Shown one piece after another: positions 32,845-44,291 of a stretch of DNA of 64,000 nt. The DNA is taken from assembly GCF_014204975.1 (NCBI RefSeq), contig NZ_JACHMM010000001.1, forward strand, positions 3,968,001-4,032,000, in the 5' to 3' direction. The first letter of the stretch is position 1, and every line of letters begins with the position of its first letter. The notes beneath the pieces were generated by a model. That model made no database searches. It worked only from the letters and a program-made list of their open reading frames with translations, and was not told the DNA's origin. The position numbers were made by a program, and so were the translations under genes. Source of the DNA: Jiangella mangrovi. GTDB lineage: Bacteria; Actinomycetota; Actinomycetes; Jiangellales; Jiangellaceae.

Positions 32845-34382
32845 GGGACTCCTGCCTCCACGGTGGGCCGGGGCTGGTCGTCGACGGCGCCGTCGTCACG
32901 TCGGCCGCGGCGGGCGTTGACGACGACGAGCGCCACGGCGCCGGCGCCGATGGCCGTGAGGATCCATTCGGGCCAGGCACCGAGACGCGTGGCCAGCGTC
33001 AGGCCGTCGGCCAGCGGGACGTCGGTGACCAGCACGTCCTGGGTGAACAGCTCGGCGCGGTCGAGCACGCTGCCGTCGGGGGCGACGACGGCGCTGACCC
33101 CGGCGAGCGCCGACACGAGCACCGTCCGGCCGTGCTCGAACGCCCGCAGCCGCGACTGCGCGAGCTGCTGCTCGGTCATCTCGGTGCGGCCGAACGTGGC
33201 GTTGTTGGTCTGGACGGCGAGGAACTGCGCGCCGTGGGTGACGGCGTCGCGGACGATGCCGTCGAAAGCCACCTCGAAGCAGATGACGTCGCCCAGGGTG
33301 ACGTCGCCGACCTGGAAGGTGCCGATGCGGTCGCCGGGCAGGTGGTCGCGCGGCTGCTGGTTGACGGCGTCGGTGATGCGCGCGGCGATGGAGCGCATGG
33401 GGATGTACTCGCCGAACGGCATGGGGTGGCGCTTCACGTACGTCTCGCCCGGGCCGTCGACGGGGTCCCAGAGGATCGAGGTGTTGCGGACGTTGCGGCC
33501 GTCCTCGGTGGGGACGATGGCGCTGATCAGCGTCGGCACGCCGATGGACCGCACCGCGCCGTCGATGGCGCGGTAGGTGTCGGCGTCGTCGAACGGGCTG
33601 ATGTCGGAGGAGTTCTCGGGCCAGACCACGATGTCGGGCCGCTCGACCCGGCCGGCCTCGACGTCGGCGGCCAGCCGCTCGGTGGCCTCGACGTGGTTGC
33701 GCGTGATGGCGCGTTTCTCGTCGTTGTAGGCCAGCCCCTCGGCGGGCACGTTGCCCTGCACCACGGCGACGGTGATGGTGTCGCCGTCGGGCTCCATGGG
33801 CTGGATGAGCGCCGGGGCGAGGACGATGCCGACGGCGCCCGCGGCGGCCGCCGCCCGGATCCAGAGCCGCCGCTCGACGACGACCCACGCCAGCAGCCCG
33901 CCGGCCAGTGCGACGGCGAACGACAGCCCCGGCGAGCCGATCCAGGACACCAGGCCCAGCGTGGGGCTGTCGGCCTGCGAGAACGCCAGCTTGCCCCAGG
34001 TGAACCCGCCGTACGGGATGCGCCCGCGGATGGCCTCGTCGGCGACCCAGACGGCCGCCGTCCACACCGGCCAGCCCGGCAGCCGCATGACCAGCGTGAC
34101 GCCGAGCGCCAGCGGGATGAAGAACAGCGCCTCGAACAGGGCCAGGATGATCCACGGGATCGGCCCGACCTCCATGCCGGTCCAGTCGAGCAGCGGCAGG
34201 AAGAAGCCGGCGCCGAACAGGTAGCCCAGGAGGGCCGAGCGCTTCAGCGGCTGGTCGCGGACCAGGAGCGCGAAGGCCGCCGGGACGAGGACCGCGACGA
34301 ACCAGAGGTCGTACGGCGGGAACGCGGCGGTGAGGGACGCGCCGAGGAGCGCGGCTCCTGCGTATCGCCACAGGTGACTCAC
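32841..34382 (-). CDS. lnt: Apolipoprotein N-acyltransferase
   Basis: A 513-residue membrane enzyme that adds the third acyl chain to lipoproteins. Six or more helices fill residues 1-195, then a nitrilase-type domain with the triad E256 (VVWPENSS), K317 (YVKRHPMPFGEY) and C368 (DVICFEVAF), and a last helix near the C-terminus. The partner ppm1 follows with a 4-base overlap, as is usual in actinobacteria. GTG 34382 has GGAG 8-9 bases upstream. The substrates would include the lipoproteins encoded near 2-3.4 kb. Confidence 0.94.
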   Translation of the reverse strand: MSHLWRYAGAALLGASLTAAFPPYDLWFVAVLVPAAFALLVRDQPLKRSALLGYLFGAGFFLPLLDWTGMEVGPIPWIILALFEALFFIPLALGVTLVMRLPGWPVWTAAVWVADEAIRGRIPYGGFTWGKLAFSQADSPTLGLVSWIGSPGLSFAVALAGGLLAWVVVERRLWIRAAAAAGAVGIVLAPALIQPMEPDGDTITVAVVQGNVPAEGLAYNDEKRAITRNHVEATERLAADVEAGRVERPDIVVWPENSSDISPFDDADTYRAIDGAVRSIGVPTLISAIVPTEDGRNVRNTSILWDPVDGPGETYVKRHPMPFGEYIPMRSIAARITDAVNQQPRDHLPGDRIGTFQVGDVTLGDVICFEVAFDGIVRDAVTHGAQFLAVQTNNATFGRTEMTEQQLAQSRLRAFEHGRTVLVSALAGVSAVVAPDGSVLDRAELFTQDVLVTDVPLADGLTLATRLGAWPEWILTAIGAGAVALVVVNARRGRRDDGAVDDQPRPTVEAGVP

Positions 34383-34994
34383 GTGTCGTGCTCCGTCCGA
34401 CGTCCAGCGATTGGCGGTGGGCGACCCTTGGATCGGGCTGCCCCGTCAAGTGTGATGCTGATCGCGTGACGGTACAACGTGCGCCCCGGGCCGAGAGTGC
34501 CCGGGGGCCGGTCGAACCCCAGCAATTGTGACAGAGGACGCAGCCCGGCTCCGCCCTTCGGACCGGGCCGCGGACGCCGCTGGATGCGGCTCGCGGACCG
34601 TTGTCTACTGGGCGGGCCGGGCCCGACCTCGTCTCACCCCGTGCCGTTGCGAGCGACGTTCAGACGGGCCATGCGAGCGAGGGCCTGGCTCACGAAAGGA
34701 TGCCCGGCCCCGGTGAGACACCGGAACCGCCCCTCGACCCTCCTCGCAACGCCCGCCCGGGCCGTCGACCCGAACGGTTTCGTCCGCTGGTGGACTGTCG
34801 TGACTTTGCTGCACGCAAAGGCAGGGTGTCAAGCCGCTGGTCGACCTGCGGAAACGCCTCTGCGCGGCAGGTCAGAAACGAATGGATCCACAGAAGTCGA
34901 TCTCAAAACGTTGACATCTACCGGCGTGTCGTGATCGTCGAGTCGGACAAACCGCTCCCATGATCATCAACTGCCACCCTGGCCCCACGGGCGC
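34383..34994. other. Gene-free stretch between lnt and the LysR gene
   Basis: About 610 bases without a convincing gene. Two plus-strand reading frames of 120-150 codons cross it, but neither shows a family motif or normal codon bias. Bases 34830-34975 are less GC-rich than the surroundings and end in a lone half of a dispersed palindrome, CATGATCATCAAC (34959-34971). It may be decayed sequence. Confidence 0.5.
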
Positions 34995-35000
34995 TAGCCT
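34995..35000 (+). promoter_or_regulatory. -10 box for LysR gene (leaderless)
   Basis: TAGCCT ends 6 bases before GTG 35007. Confidence 0.5.
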
Positions 35001-35006
35001 GGACCG

Positions 35007-35966
35007 GTGACGCCGACGCAGCTGCGGGCCTACCTCGCGGTCGTCCGGCTGGGCTCGGTCAAGCAGGCGGCCGGTGAGCTGTCCATCACCGAGGCCGCCG
35101 TGTCCCTGCACGTCGGCAAGCTGCGCCGCGAGCTGGGCGACCAGCTGTTCAGCCGCACGGCGGCGGGGCTGGCGTTCTCGCCCGGCGGGCTGCGGCTGGC
35201 CAGCCGCGCGGCGGAGCTCCTGGGCCTGCAGGACCGCACGATCGTCGAGGTCAGCCAGGCTGGCAACGGCCGCCGCCTGCTGCGCATCGCCGCGTCCAGC
35301 CTGTTCGCCGAGTACGCCGCGCCCGGGCTCATCGACCTCTTCGCCGGCCGCGCCGACGACCTCAACGTCGAGCTCAGCGTCCACAACCCGCGCGCGTTCG
35401 CCGGACTCCTCCACACCCGCGCCGTCGACGTCGCCATCGGGCCGCAGCCCGCCACCGTCGACGACTCCCTGCGCTGCACCCGGTTCCTGCAGTACCAGCT
35501 CGTCGCCGTGGTCGGCCCGCAGCACCCGCTCGCCACGGTGACGTCGCCCGGTGCGGGGCAGTTGCGCGAGCACGTCTGGCTGCTGGGCCCGTCGGCGGCC
35601 GCCGAGACCGGCACCGTGCCCGCCCTGCTGCGCCGCTTAGGGGTCCCCGAGGAACGGCAGCGGATCTTCCAGAGCCACGCGGCGGCCCTCGAGGAGGCGC
35701 AGCGCGGCCACGGCGTCGCCCTGGCGGTCTCGTACGCCGTCGCCCGCGACGTTGGCAGCGGCCGCCTGGTCCGCCTCTCCGGCCCGTCCCTGCACGGCGA
35801 GGGCGTGTGGTCGATCCTCACGTTGGCGGACCGCGGCGCGCCCGCTGCGGCGGCCGAACTGGTCCGCTTCGTCACGACCCCGCGCGCCACCCAGGCGATG
35901 CTCAAGGGCTCCGGCGTGCACGTGGGCCGCTTCCGTCCGGCGGTCCACGTGACGTTGTGGAGCTAG
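35007..35966 (+). CDS. LysR-family transcriptional regulator
   Basis: A 319-residue regulator: N-terminal winged helix (LRAYLAVVRLGSVKQAAGEL, then ITEAAVSLHVGKLRRELGDQLFSR) and a substrate-binding domain (LNVELSVHNPRAFAGLL, VDVAIGPQPATVDDSL, LVAVVGPQHPLA). It lies next to the cox operon but at its 3' end and convergent with it. LysR regulators are common beside cox genes, so control of CO oxidation is plausible but unproved. Confidence 0.88.
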   Translation: MTPTQLRAYLAVVRLGSVKQAAGELSITEAAVSLHVGKLRRELGDQLFSRTAAGLAFSPGGLRLASRAAELLGLQDRTIVEVSQAGNGRRLLRIAASSLFAEYAAPGLIDLFAGRADDLNVELSVHNPRAFAGLLHTRAVDVAIGPQPATVDDSLRCTRFLQYQLVAVVGPQHPLATVTSPGAGQLREHVWLLGPSAAAETGTVPALLRRLGVPEERQRIFQSHAAALEEAQRGHGVALAVSYAVARDVGSGRLVRLSGPSLHGEGVWSILTLADRGAPAAAAELVRFVTTPRATQAMLKGSGVHVGRFRPAVHVTLWS

Positions 35967-36003
35967 GTTCTGCGGGGGTCGAGGTTCTGCGGTGGGGTCC
36001 TGG

Positions 36004-36266
36004 CGTGGGTCGGGCCCCTGCTGTCTCGATTGTCGAGGGCGCGGCGGCGCGCCTCAAGTCTGCGCGCGCTGGGGTCGCTTCGCCGCTGTGGTGGGGGCGC
36101 TGGACTTGACCCGCGCCGCCGCGCCCTCGCCTTTCACAGCACCAGGGCCCCCTCCCGGAATGGACCCGGCCCTCAGACCCGCTGTGCTCCTGTTCCGCTG
36201 GCCGCTGACGGTTGCGCTGTGGGGTTCGGCCATTGGTCTCGCTGTGGTCCAGTTCCGCCGGCCGCT
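36004..36266 (+). repeat. 263-base dispersed non-coding repeat, family C, copy 1
   Basis: Matches 59171-59433 in inverted orientation over the same 263 bases with scattered substitutions and a few balancing indels, so no frame is kept. It contains complementary blocks GAGGGCGCGGCGGCGCG and CGCCGCCGCGCCCTC about 60 bases apart, able to form a large foldback. It starts 37 bases after the LysR stop. No transposase or terminal repeats are seen. Confidence 0.85.
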
Positions 36267-36304
36267 GGCGGTGGTGGCGACGCCCTGCGATCCGGCTCAC
36301 GCCT

Positions 36305-36379
36305 CGGAATCCGGCGCTTACCGCCCGGATTCCGCTGCCAACCGCCGGTTTCCCGAGCGTCCGCCGGTTTCCAGAGCGT
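36305..36379. repeat. Hairpin and short tandem repeat between LysR and coxE
   Basis: CGGAATCCGG (36305-36314) and its complement (36325-36334) form a hairpin. A 19-base unit, CCGCCGGTTTCCCGAGCGT, then occurs twice in tandem (36342-36360, 36361-36379) with one change. Neither is coding. Confidence 0.65.
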
Positions 36380-36395
36380 CAGGGCGCCCCGGTTC

Positions 36396-36446
36396 CATGA
36401 TCATCAACCTTTTTGGGCTGCCATGGCGACGCGGTTGATGATCATG
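36396..36446. repeat. Dispersed palindrome, family B, copy between LysR and coxE
   Basis: CATGATCATCAAC (36396-36408) and its exact complement (36434-36446), loop 25 bases, between convergent genes. A likely bidirectional terminator. Confidence 0.75.
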
Positions 36447-36557
36447 TCCGGGGCACGTCATGAGGCGTTTCCCTGCATCACGAGGCCTGCAGGCCTGGTT
36501 GGGCAGGGAATTGCCTGCTGAACGTGATCATTTCGAGGCCGGCGGGGGACGGACCGG

Positions 36558-37760
36558 TCAGCGGTGGTGGCCGACGACGGCGATGGCGTCGGCGAGGGAG
36601 CGGAACGTCGCGGCGGGCAGGAACTCGTCGCAGTAGGGCAACGCCGCCGCCATGCTCGCGACCGCCGGGACGTAGCCGGGCGCGCCGGCCCGGGGGTTCA
36701 GCCAGACGACCCGGTAGGCACGCCGCCGCAGCTTCGCCAGTGCCGCCGCCAAGTCCCCAGGCGGGTCGCTGTCCCAGCCGTCCGACGCGATGACGACGAC
36801 GGCGCCGCGGGTGCTGTCGGCGTGGTGCGAGGCGAGTAGGGCGCGCAGGCTCGACGCGATCCGGGTGCCGCCGAACCGGTCCGCCACCTTCTCGGACGCC
36901 CGTGCTACGGCCAGGGCCGGCGACCGGTGCGCCAGCACCGGCGTGAGCCGGGTCAGGCCGGTGGCGAACGCGAACACCTCGGCGTCGGCGCCGGTCGCGA
37001 GGGCCCGCATGAGGTGCAGGTACGCCGTCGCCTGGGGCTGCATGGACCGGCTGACGTCGCAGAGCAGCACCACCCGCCGCGGCCGCCGGGCCGGCCGGGT
37101 CCGGACCAGCGTGACGGCCTCCCAGCCGGTCCGCCGGGCCCGCGCGATGGTGGGCCGGACGGCGACCCGGTGCCCGGCGTGGTCGGCCAGTTGTCGCCGG
37201 GTCCGCCGCGTCGGCCGGGCCGGGAGGGCCGCCCGCAGCCAGGCGCCGAGCAGCGCCATCTCCCCCGCGTCCAGCGCGGCGAACGGCGCGTCCGGTAGTC
37301 CGGCCAGCGCGCTGGGCAGCCGCTGCGGCACGACGACGGCGCCGGGGTCGCCAGGGTCATCGGCGGCGGCCACGACCCGCGGAAGCGTCGCCCACGGCAG
37401 ACCGCCCTCGGAACCGCCCGCGATCGGACGAGCCCCCGGCGGCGGAAACGGGGAGTCGTCCGGATACGGGTCCGGAAGCGTGCCGTTCCCCGCCTGGCCG
37501 CGGTTGTCGAGGTCCAGCGAGGCGTACTCGAACACCGCCCGGAAGACCGCGTCGAAGGCCGCCAGCTCGCCGTGGCGGCGCACCAGCGTCGTCCGGGCGG
37601 TCCAGTACAGCCGCGACCGGGTGTCCGGCGGGCAGGCCGCCAGCGCCCGCACGAAGTCCTCGACGGCGGTCTGCCCGACGGCGACCCCGTGCTCGCGCAG
37701 CCGGACGCCGAACGCCGTCGCGAACGCCGCCCGGTCCGCCCCGCGCAGCAGCCCGGCCAT
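36558..37760 (-). CDS. coxE: CoxE-like VWA-domain protein
   Basis: A 400-residue protein with a C-terminal von Willebrand A domain: MIDAS start VVLLCDVSRSMQPQA (DxSxS), VADRFGGTRIASSLRALLA supplying the conserved Thr, and VVIASDGWDSDPPGDL. CoxE works with the MoxR ATPase CoxD to insert the copper-sulfur part of the CO dehydrogenase active site. It is the last gene of the operon, 5 bases after coxG. ATG 37760 was taken because it starts the conserved N-terminal region. Confidence 0.88.
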   Translation of the reverse strand: MAGLLRGADRAAFATAFGVRLREHGVAVGQTAVEDFVRALAACPPDTRSRLYWTARTTLVRRHGELAAFDAVFRAVFEYASLDLDNRGQAGNGTLPDPYPDDSPFPPPGARPIAGGSEGGLPWATLPRVVAAADDPGDPGAVVVPQRLPSALAGLPDAPFAALDAGEMALLGAWLRAALPARPTRRTRRQLADHAGHRVAVRPTIARARRTGWEAVTLVRTRPARRPRRVVLLCDVSRSMQPQATAYLHLMRALATGADAEVFAFATGLTRLTPVLAHRSPALAVARASEKVADRFGGTRIASSLRALLASHHADSTRGAVVVIASDGWDSDPPGDLAAALAKLRRRAYRVVWLNPRAGAPGYVPAVASMAAALPYCDEFLPAATFRSLADAIAVVGHHR

Positions 37761-37765
37761 GGCCG

Positions 37766-38467
37766 TCAGCGCGACGCCAGGTACGCGATCAGCCCGGCCA
37801 GCACGATGAGCACGAGGATCAGCGGGACGATCCGCTTGGCGATCGACCCGCCGGCCACCCCCATGATGTCCAGCGGCTCGGGCTCGGGGGCCGGAGCGCT
37901 CGGCGACGACGGCGCCGGCTGCGGCTCGATCGGCACCTCCCGCTGCGGCTCCACCGCGACCGGCTCCGACACCGGCTCGACGGGGGTCGACGGCGCCGCA
38001 GCGGCCGCCGCCGGGGTCGCCGGAGTCGCCCCGATCTTGCCCTCGAGGCAGTCGACGAACTGGCCGAGCAGCTTCGTCGACACCTCCTTGATCATGCCGC
38101 GGCCGAGCTGGGCGATCTTGCCGGTGATGCGCAGGTCGGTGTTGACCGTCACGACTGTGCTGTCGCCGTCGGGCCGCAGCTGGGCGACGATCTCGGCGGT
38201 GGCGTTGCCGGCGCCGCGGGAGTCGCGCCCGGACGCGCTGATGACGGCGCGGTGGGCGGCGTCGTCCTTCTCGGTGAACGTGGCGGTGCCGGCGTACTCG
38301 GACACCACCGGCCCGACCTTGATCTTCACCCTGCCCTTGTAGGCGTCGCCGTCGCGGCCCGTGAGCTGGGCGCCCGGCATGCACGGCGCGATGCCCTCGA
38401 GGTCGGTCAGGATCTCCCAGGCCCGCTCGACGGGCACTCCGACGGTGAACTCGTTGTCGATCTGCAT
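37766..38467 (-). CDS. coxG: CoxG-like SRPBCC membrane-anchored protein
   Basis: A 233-residue protein. Residues 1-145 are the CoxG SRPBCC domain (VPVERAWEILTDLEGIAPCMPGAQL, YKGRVKIKVGPV, ITGKIAQLGRGMIKEVSTKLLGQF), followed by a Pro/Ala/Glu linker and a C-terminal helix (IVPLILVLIVLAGLIAYLAS). CoxG is thought to recruit CO dehydrogenase to the membrane and may bind quinone. It lies between coxD and coxE. Confidence 0.9.
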   Translation of the reverse strand: MQIDNEFTVGVPVERAWEILTDLEGIAPCMPGAQLTGRDGDAYKGRVKIKVGPVVSEYAGTATFTEKDDAAHRAVISASGRDSRGAGNATAEIVAQLRPDGDSTVVTVNTDLRITGKIAQLGRGMIKEVSTKLLGQFVDCLEGKIGATPATPAAAAAAPSTPVEPVSEPVAVEPQREVPIEPQPAPSSPSAPAPEPEPLDIMGVAGGSIAKRIVPLILVLIVLAGLIAYLASR

Positions 38468-38488
38468 GGATCCCCTCCTGTCACCGGA

Positions 38489-39349
38489 TCACGCCAGCTC
38501 CTCGAACGCCGCCGCGATGGTGCCGCGGTCGTCCGGGGTCTTCGCGATGGTGGACAGCGTACGGACGGCATCGGCCCTGACGAGCTCTGTTGCACCGATC
38601 GCCGACAGCGCGGCCACCCAGTCGATGGTCTCGGCCATGCCCGGCGCCTTGTCGAGGTCCAGCGTGCGGACCCGGCCGATGAACCGGCTGGTCGACGCGA
38701 TCAGCGGCTCGGCCGCGGCCGGGACCGTCCGCCGCAGGATCTCCGCGGCCCGCTCCGGCGCCGGGAAGTCGATCCAGTGGTAGAGGCAGCGGCGGCGCAG
38801 GGCGTCGTGCAGCTCGCGGCTGCGGTTCGACGTCAGGACGACGACCGGCGGGCGCGCCGCCGTGTACGTGCCCAGTTCCGGCACGGTCACCGACGCCTCG
38901 CCGAGGAACTCCAGCAGCAGCGCCTCGAACTCGTCGTCGGCACGGTCGATCTCGTCGATGAGCAGCACCGGCGGCACCGGCCCGGTCGCCCGTACGGCGG
39001 CCAGGATCGGCCGTTCCAGCAGGAACTCCTCCGTGAACAGGTCGGCGTCGGTGAGCCGCTCGTGCCGCGCCTCGGCCAGCCGGATCGCCAGCAGCTGGCG
39101 CTGGTAGTTCCACTCGTAGAGCGCCTCGCCCGCCGTCAGGCCCTCGTAGCACTGCAGCCGCAGCAGCGGCGCGTCCAGGGCCCGCGAGAGCGCCTTGGCG
39201 GCCGCCGTCTTGCCGACCCCGGGCTCGCCCTCGAGCAGCAGCGGCTGGCCGAGCGCCACGGCGAAGTACATCGCCGTGGCCGTGCCCTCGTCGACCAGGT
39301 AGTCGACGGCGTCGAGCCGGCGCCGCACCTCGTCGGGGTCGGCGAACAA
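38489..39349 (-). CDS. coxD: CoxD-like MoxR AAA+ ATPase
   Basis: A 286-residue MoxR-family ATPase: Walker A GEPGVGKT at 41-48, Walker B LLIDEID at 129-135, sensor LTSNRSRELHDALRRRC. CoxD is needed to mature the Mo-Cu site of CO dehydrogenase together with CoxE. The gene is 3 bases downstream of the XdhC-type gene and 21 bases upstream of coxG. Confidence 0.92.
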   Translation of the reverse strand: MFADPDEVRRRLDAVDYLVDEGTATAMYFAVALGQPLLLEGEPGVGKTAAAKALSRALDAPLLRLQCYEGLTAGEALYEWNYQRQLLAIRLAEARHERLTDADLFTEEFLLERPILAAVRATGPVPPVLLIDEIDRADDEFEALLLEFLGEASVTVPELGTYTAARPPVVVLTSNRSRELHDALRRRCLYHWIDFPAPERAAEILRRTVPAAAEPLIASTSRFIGRVRTLDLDKAPGMAETIDWVAALSAIGATELVRADAVRTLSTIAKTPDDRGTIAAAFEELA

Positions 39350-39352
39350 GCG

Positions 39353-40255
39353 CTACCTCCCTGCCTGCTCGGCGGCGTAGCGGTCGCGGCAGCCCGGACC
39401 GCAGAACCAGACGTCCTCGCCGTCGACCACCAGGTGCGGGGTGTCCGGCCCGACGACGACGGTCATGCCGCAGACCGGGTCGACGGCCTCGACCGGTCGT
39501 TCACCGAGCGGCCGTTCCGGTGCCCCCGTGGACCCGACGGCGAGCCGCCCGGACCGCACCTCCTGCACGATCTCGGCCAGGATCGACAGCGCGATCTCCG
39601 CCGCCGTCCTGGCGCCGATGTCCAGCCCGGCCGGGGTGCTGATCCGCGCCCGCTCCCCCTCATCAAGCGTCAGCTCCGACAGCACGCCCGCACCCCGACG
39701 CGGACTCGCGACCAGGCCGATCCAGCCGACCCCGGCGTCCAGCGCGGCTCGGATGGCGGCCGGCTCGTCGCCGCCGTGGCTGGCCAGCACCAGCGCCGTC
39801 GGCGCACCGGACGCGGCGCCGTCGGCCCGGCGCATGTCGAAGCCCAGCGGCCCGCCCAGGTCGAACAGCGCCGCCGCGATGGGCGACTGCCCCACCACGT
39901 GCACGAGCGGCCGCGGCAGCCGCGGCTGCAGGAAGATCTCCATCGCTCCCCCCGACAGGCACGGGTTGACGACGACGCGCGCGCCGGGCGTTTCGGGGAA
40001 CTCCCCGGATCCCTCCGGCAACACCCGCAGCAGCACGCTCTCGCCGTCGCGCATGGCCCCGAGCGCCGCCACCCGGACCGAGCTCTCGGTGCACTGACCG
40101 CCGACGAACCCCTCGATGCTGCCGTCGGCCAGGATGATCGCGTCGTCGCCGGCCCGTGCGGACGCCGGAACCTGGGCCCGCACGACCGTCGCGTGGACGA
40201 ACGGGACCCGGCCCGCGAGCAGTTCGCCGGCCCGGTCCCCGATCGTGTGCGTCAC
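39353..40255 (-). CDS. XdhC/CoxI-family maturation protein with C-terminal YHS domain
   Basis: A 300-residue protein. N-terminal XdhC_CoxI domain (PFVHATVVRAQVPASARAGD, IEGFVGGQCTESSV), a Rossmann-type middle (VHVVGQSPIAAAL, ALVLASHGGDEPA, GWIGLVASPRRG), and a C-terminal YHS/TRASH module at 255-297 (DPVCGMTV, DGEDVWFCGPGCRDRYAA). XdhC proteins bind and sulfurate the molybdenum cofactor before insertion. The YHS module with two cysteines followed by CGPGC is a metal-binding unit, which suits an enzyme needing copper. CoxF or CoxI are the nearest named homologues. Confidence 0.87.
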   Translation of the reverse strand: MTHTIGDRAGELLAGRVPFVHATVVRAQVPASARAGDDAIILADGSIEGFVGGQCTESSVRVAALGAMRDGESVLLRVLPEGSGEFPETPGARVVVNPCLSGGAMEIFLQPRLPRPLVHVVGQSPIAAALFDLGGPLGFDMRRADGAASGAPTALVLASHGGDEPAAIRAALDAGVGWIGLVASPRRGAGVLSELTLDEGERARISTPAGLDIGARTAAEIALSILAEIVQEVRSGRLAVGSTGAPERPLGERPVEAVDPVCGMTVVVGPDTPHLVVDGEDVWFCGPGCRDRYAAEQAGR

Positions 40256-40279
40256 CGTCGCCTCCGTCAGCTCAGCCGG

Positions 40280-42669
<2,390 letters not shown>

Positions 42670-42673
<4 letters not shown>

Positions 42674-43209
42674 TGCGCACCTCCCGCGACGGGTTCGGCG
42701 ATCGAGCCGGGCTCCGGTTCGGCGACGGCGTCCGCCGCGGCCTGGTCGCCGGCCTCGTAGGCGGCCGCCCAGCGGACCGAGCGGACGATCGTGGCGTAGC
42801 CGGTGCAGCGGCAGATCTGCCCGCTGATGGCCTCGCGGATCTCGTCGGGCGACGGGTCCGGGTTCTCGTTCAGCAGGGCGCGCGCCGTCATCATCATGCC
42901 CGGCGTGCAGAAGCCGCACTGCAGGCCGTGGCACTCCATGAAGCCGCGCTGGACGGGGTCGAGCTCGCCGCCCCGGGCGAGGCTTTCGACGGTGCTGACC
43001 TCGTGCCCGCCCGCCATGGCCGCGAGCACCGTGCACGACTTCACCGGCCGCCCGTCGATCCAGACGACGCAGGTGCCGCAGTTGCTGGTGTCGCAGCCCC
43101 AGTGCGTGCCCGTCAGCCCGAGCACGTCGCGCAGGAAGTGGACGAGGAGCAGCCGCGCCTCGATCTCGCGGGTGACCTCGTCGCCGTTGACGATCATGGT
43201 GACCTGCAT
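42670..43209 (-). CDS. coxS: Carbon monoxide dehydrogenase small iron-sulfur subunit
   Basis: A 179-residue protein with two [2Fe-2S] clusters: C39, C44, C47, C59 (plant-type, [12 protein letters not shown]) and C98, C101, C133, C135 ([19 protein letters not shown]). The last 25 residues form an Ala/Glu/Pro-rich extension beyond the usual 155-165 residues. It relays electrons from CoxL to CoxM. Confidence 0.95.
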
Positions 43210-43333
43210 CTCATCTCCTCATGTGTCGTGCCGGGCACATCCAGCCCGTGCGGTCCGTCCTCGGCGTAGGGCCGACAACTCGTGGGGAGCCTCCGGCCCC
43301 CAGTCGCCGCCGGCGTGCCCGCCACTCCACGGG

Positions 43334-44221
43334 TCATCCCCTCCCCTGCCGCGCGCGCTCGACCGACCGGCGCAGCGCCCGCGTCGTCAGCTCGCCGGCG
43401 AGGTGGCGCTTGTACTCCTCGCTGCCGCGCATGTCGGTGTCCGGGCTGCAGTCGCGGGCGGCGATGCGCCCGGCCTCGTCGTACAGCTCCTCGGACGGCT
43501 CGCGCCCGGCCAGCGCCGCGGTGACCGCCGGCAGCGCCGTCGTGTTCGGCCCGACGGCGGCCAGCCCGACCCGCGCATCGGCGACGGTGCCGCCGGTGTC
43601 GCCGTCGAGCCAGACGGCGGCGCCGGCCGACACGACCGCCCAGTCGCCGGCCCTCCGCTCGACCTTCTCGAACGCGCTGCCGCCGCCCGGGCGGACCGGG
43701 AACCGGATCTCGGTGAGGATCTCGTCGTCGCCGACGGCGGTCTCGTACGGACCGCGGTGGAACTCCGTCATCGGCACGACCCGCTCGCCGCCGCTGCCGC
43801 GGATGACGCAGCTGCCGTCGAGAGTGGTGCAGACCGCGGAGAGGTCCTCGGACGGGTCGGCCTGGCACAGCGACCCGCCGAGCGTCCCCCAGTTGCGCAC
43901 GACGGGGTCGGCGATCACCTTCTCGGCGTCGCGGAAGATCGGGAACGCCGCGGCCAGCGCGTCGGACTCGAGCAGCTCGCGATGCCGGGTGAGCGCCCCG
44001 ATCCGGATCTCGTGCGGCTCGATCCGGATGTACCCGAGCTCGTCGCGCAGGTCGTTGATGTCGACCAGATACTCGAAGTTCGCCAGCCGGAGCTTCATCA
44101 TCGGCAGCAGGCTGTGACCGCCCGCCACCAGCCGGGCGCTGCTGCCCAGCCGCTCCAGCAGCCCGATGGCGTGCTCCACGCTGGTGGCACGCTCGTACTC
44201 GAACGGTGCGGGAACCTGCAT
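43334..44221 (-). CDS. coxM: Carbon monoxide dehydrogenase medium FAD subunit
   Basis: A 295-residue FAD-binding subunit of the xanthine-oxidase family. Motifs LVAGGHSLLPMMKLRLA and WGTLGGSLCQADPSEDL bind FAD. It takes electrons from CoxS and gives them to the quinone pool. First gene of the cox operon; the ribosome site GGGGG precedes ATG 44221. A 124-base gap without a gene separates it from coxS. Confidence 0.94.
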   Translation of the reverse strand: MQVPAPFEYERATSVEHAIGLLERLGSSARLVAGGHSLLPMMKLRLANFEYLVDINDLRDELGYIRIEPHEIRIGALTRHRELLESDALAAAFPIFRDAEKVIADPVVRNWGTLGGSLCQADPSEDLSAVCTTLDGSCVIRGSGGERVVPMTEFHRGPYETAVGDDEILTEIRFPVRPGGGSAFEKVERRAGDWAVVSAGAAVWLDGDTGGTVADARVGLAAVGPNTTALPAVTAALAGREPSEELYDEAGRIAARDCSPDTDMRGSEEYKRHLAGELTTRALRRSVERARQGRG

Positions 44222-44254
44222 GCCGGACCCCCTTGTCCTGTGCCTGCTCTGATC

Positions 44255-44283
44255 AGCACACGCCCAGGGACCCGGGATGTCAA
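44255..44283 (-). promoter_or_regulatory. Promoter of the cox operon
   Basis: On the minus strand TTGACA (44283-44278) and TGTGCT (44260-44255) are 17 bases apart, a good primary-sigma promoter 34 bases upstream of coxM. Confidence 0.6.
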
Positions 44284-44291
44284 CGGCGACC

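Noticed and set aside
34479-34963. Open frames of 120-150 codons between lnt and the LysR gene
   Set aside because: No motif, no ribosome site and atypical composition. I could not support a gene or an RNA here.
36004-36266. The 263-base repeat as an insertion sequence
   Set aside because: There is no transposase frame, no target-site duplication that I can see and no terminal inverted repeats; the internal complementarity lies well inside the element.
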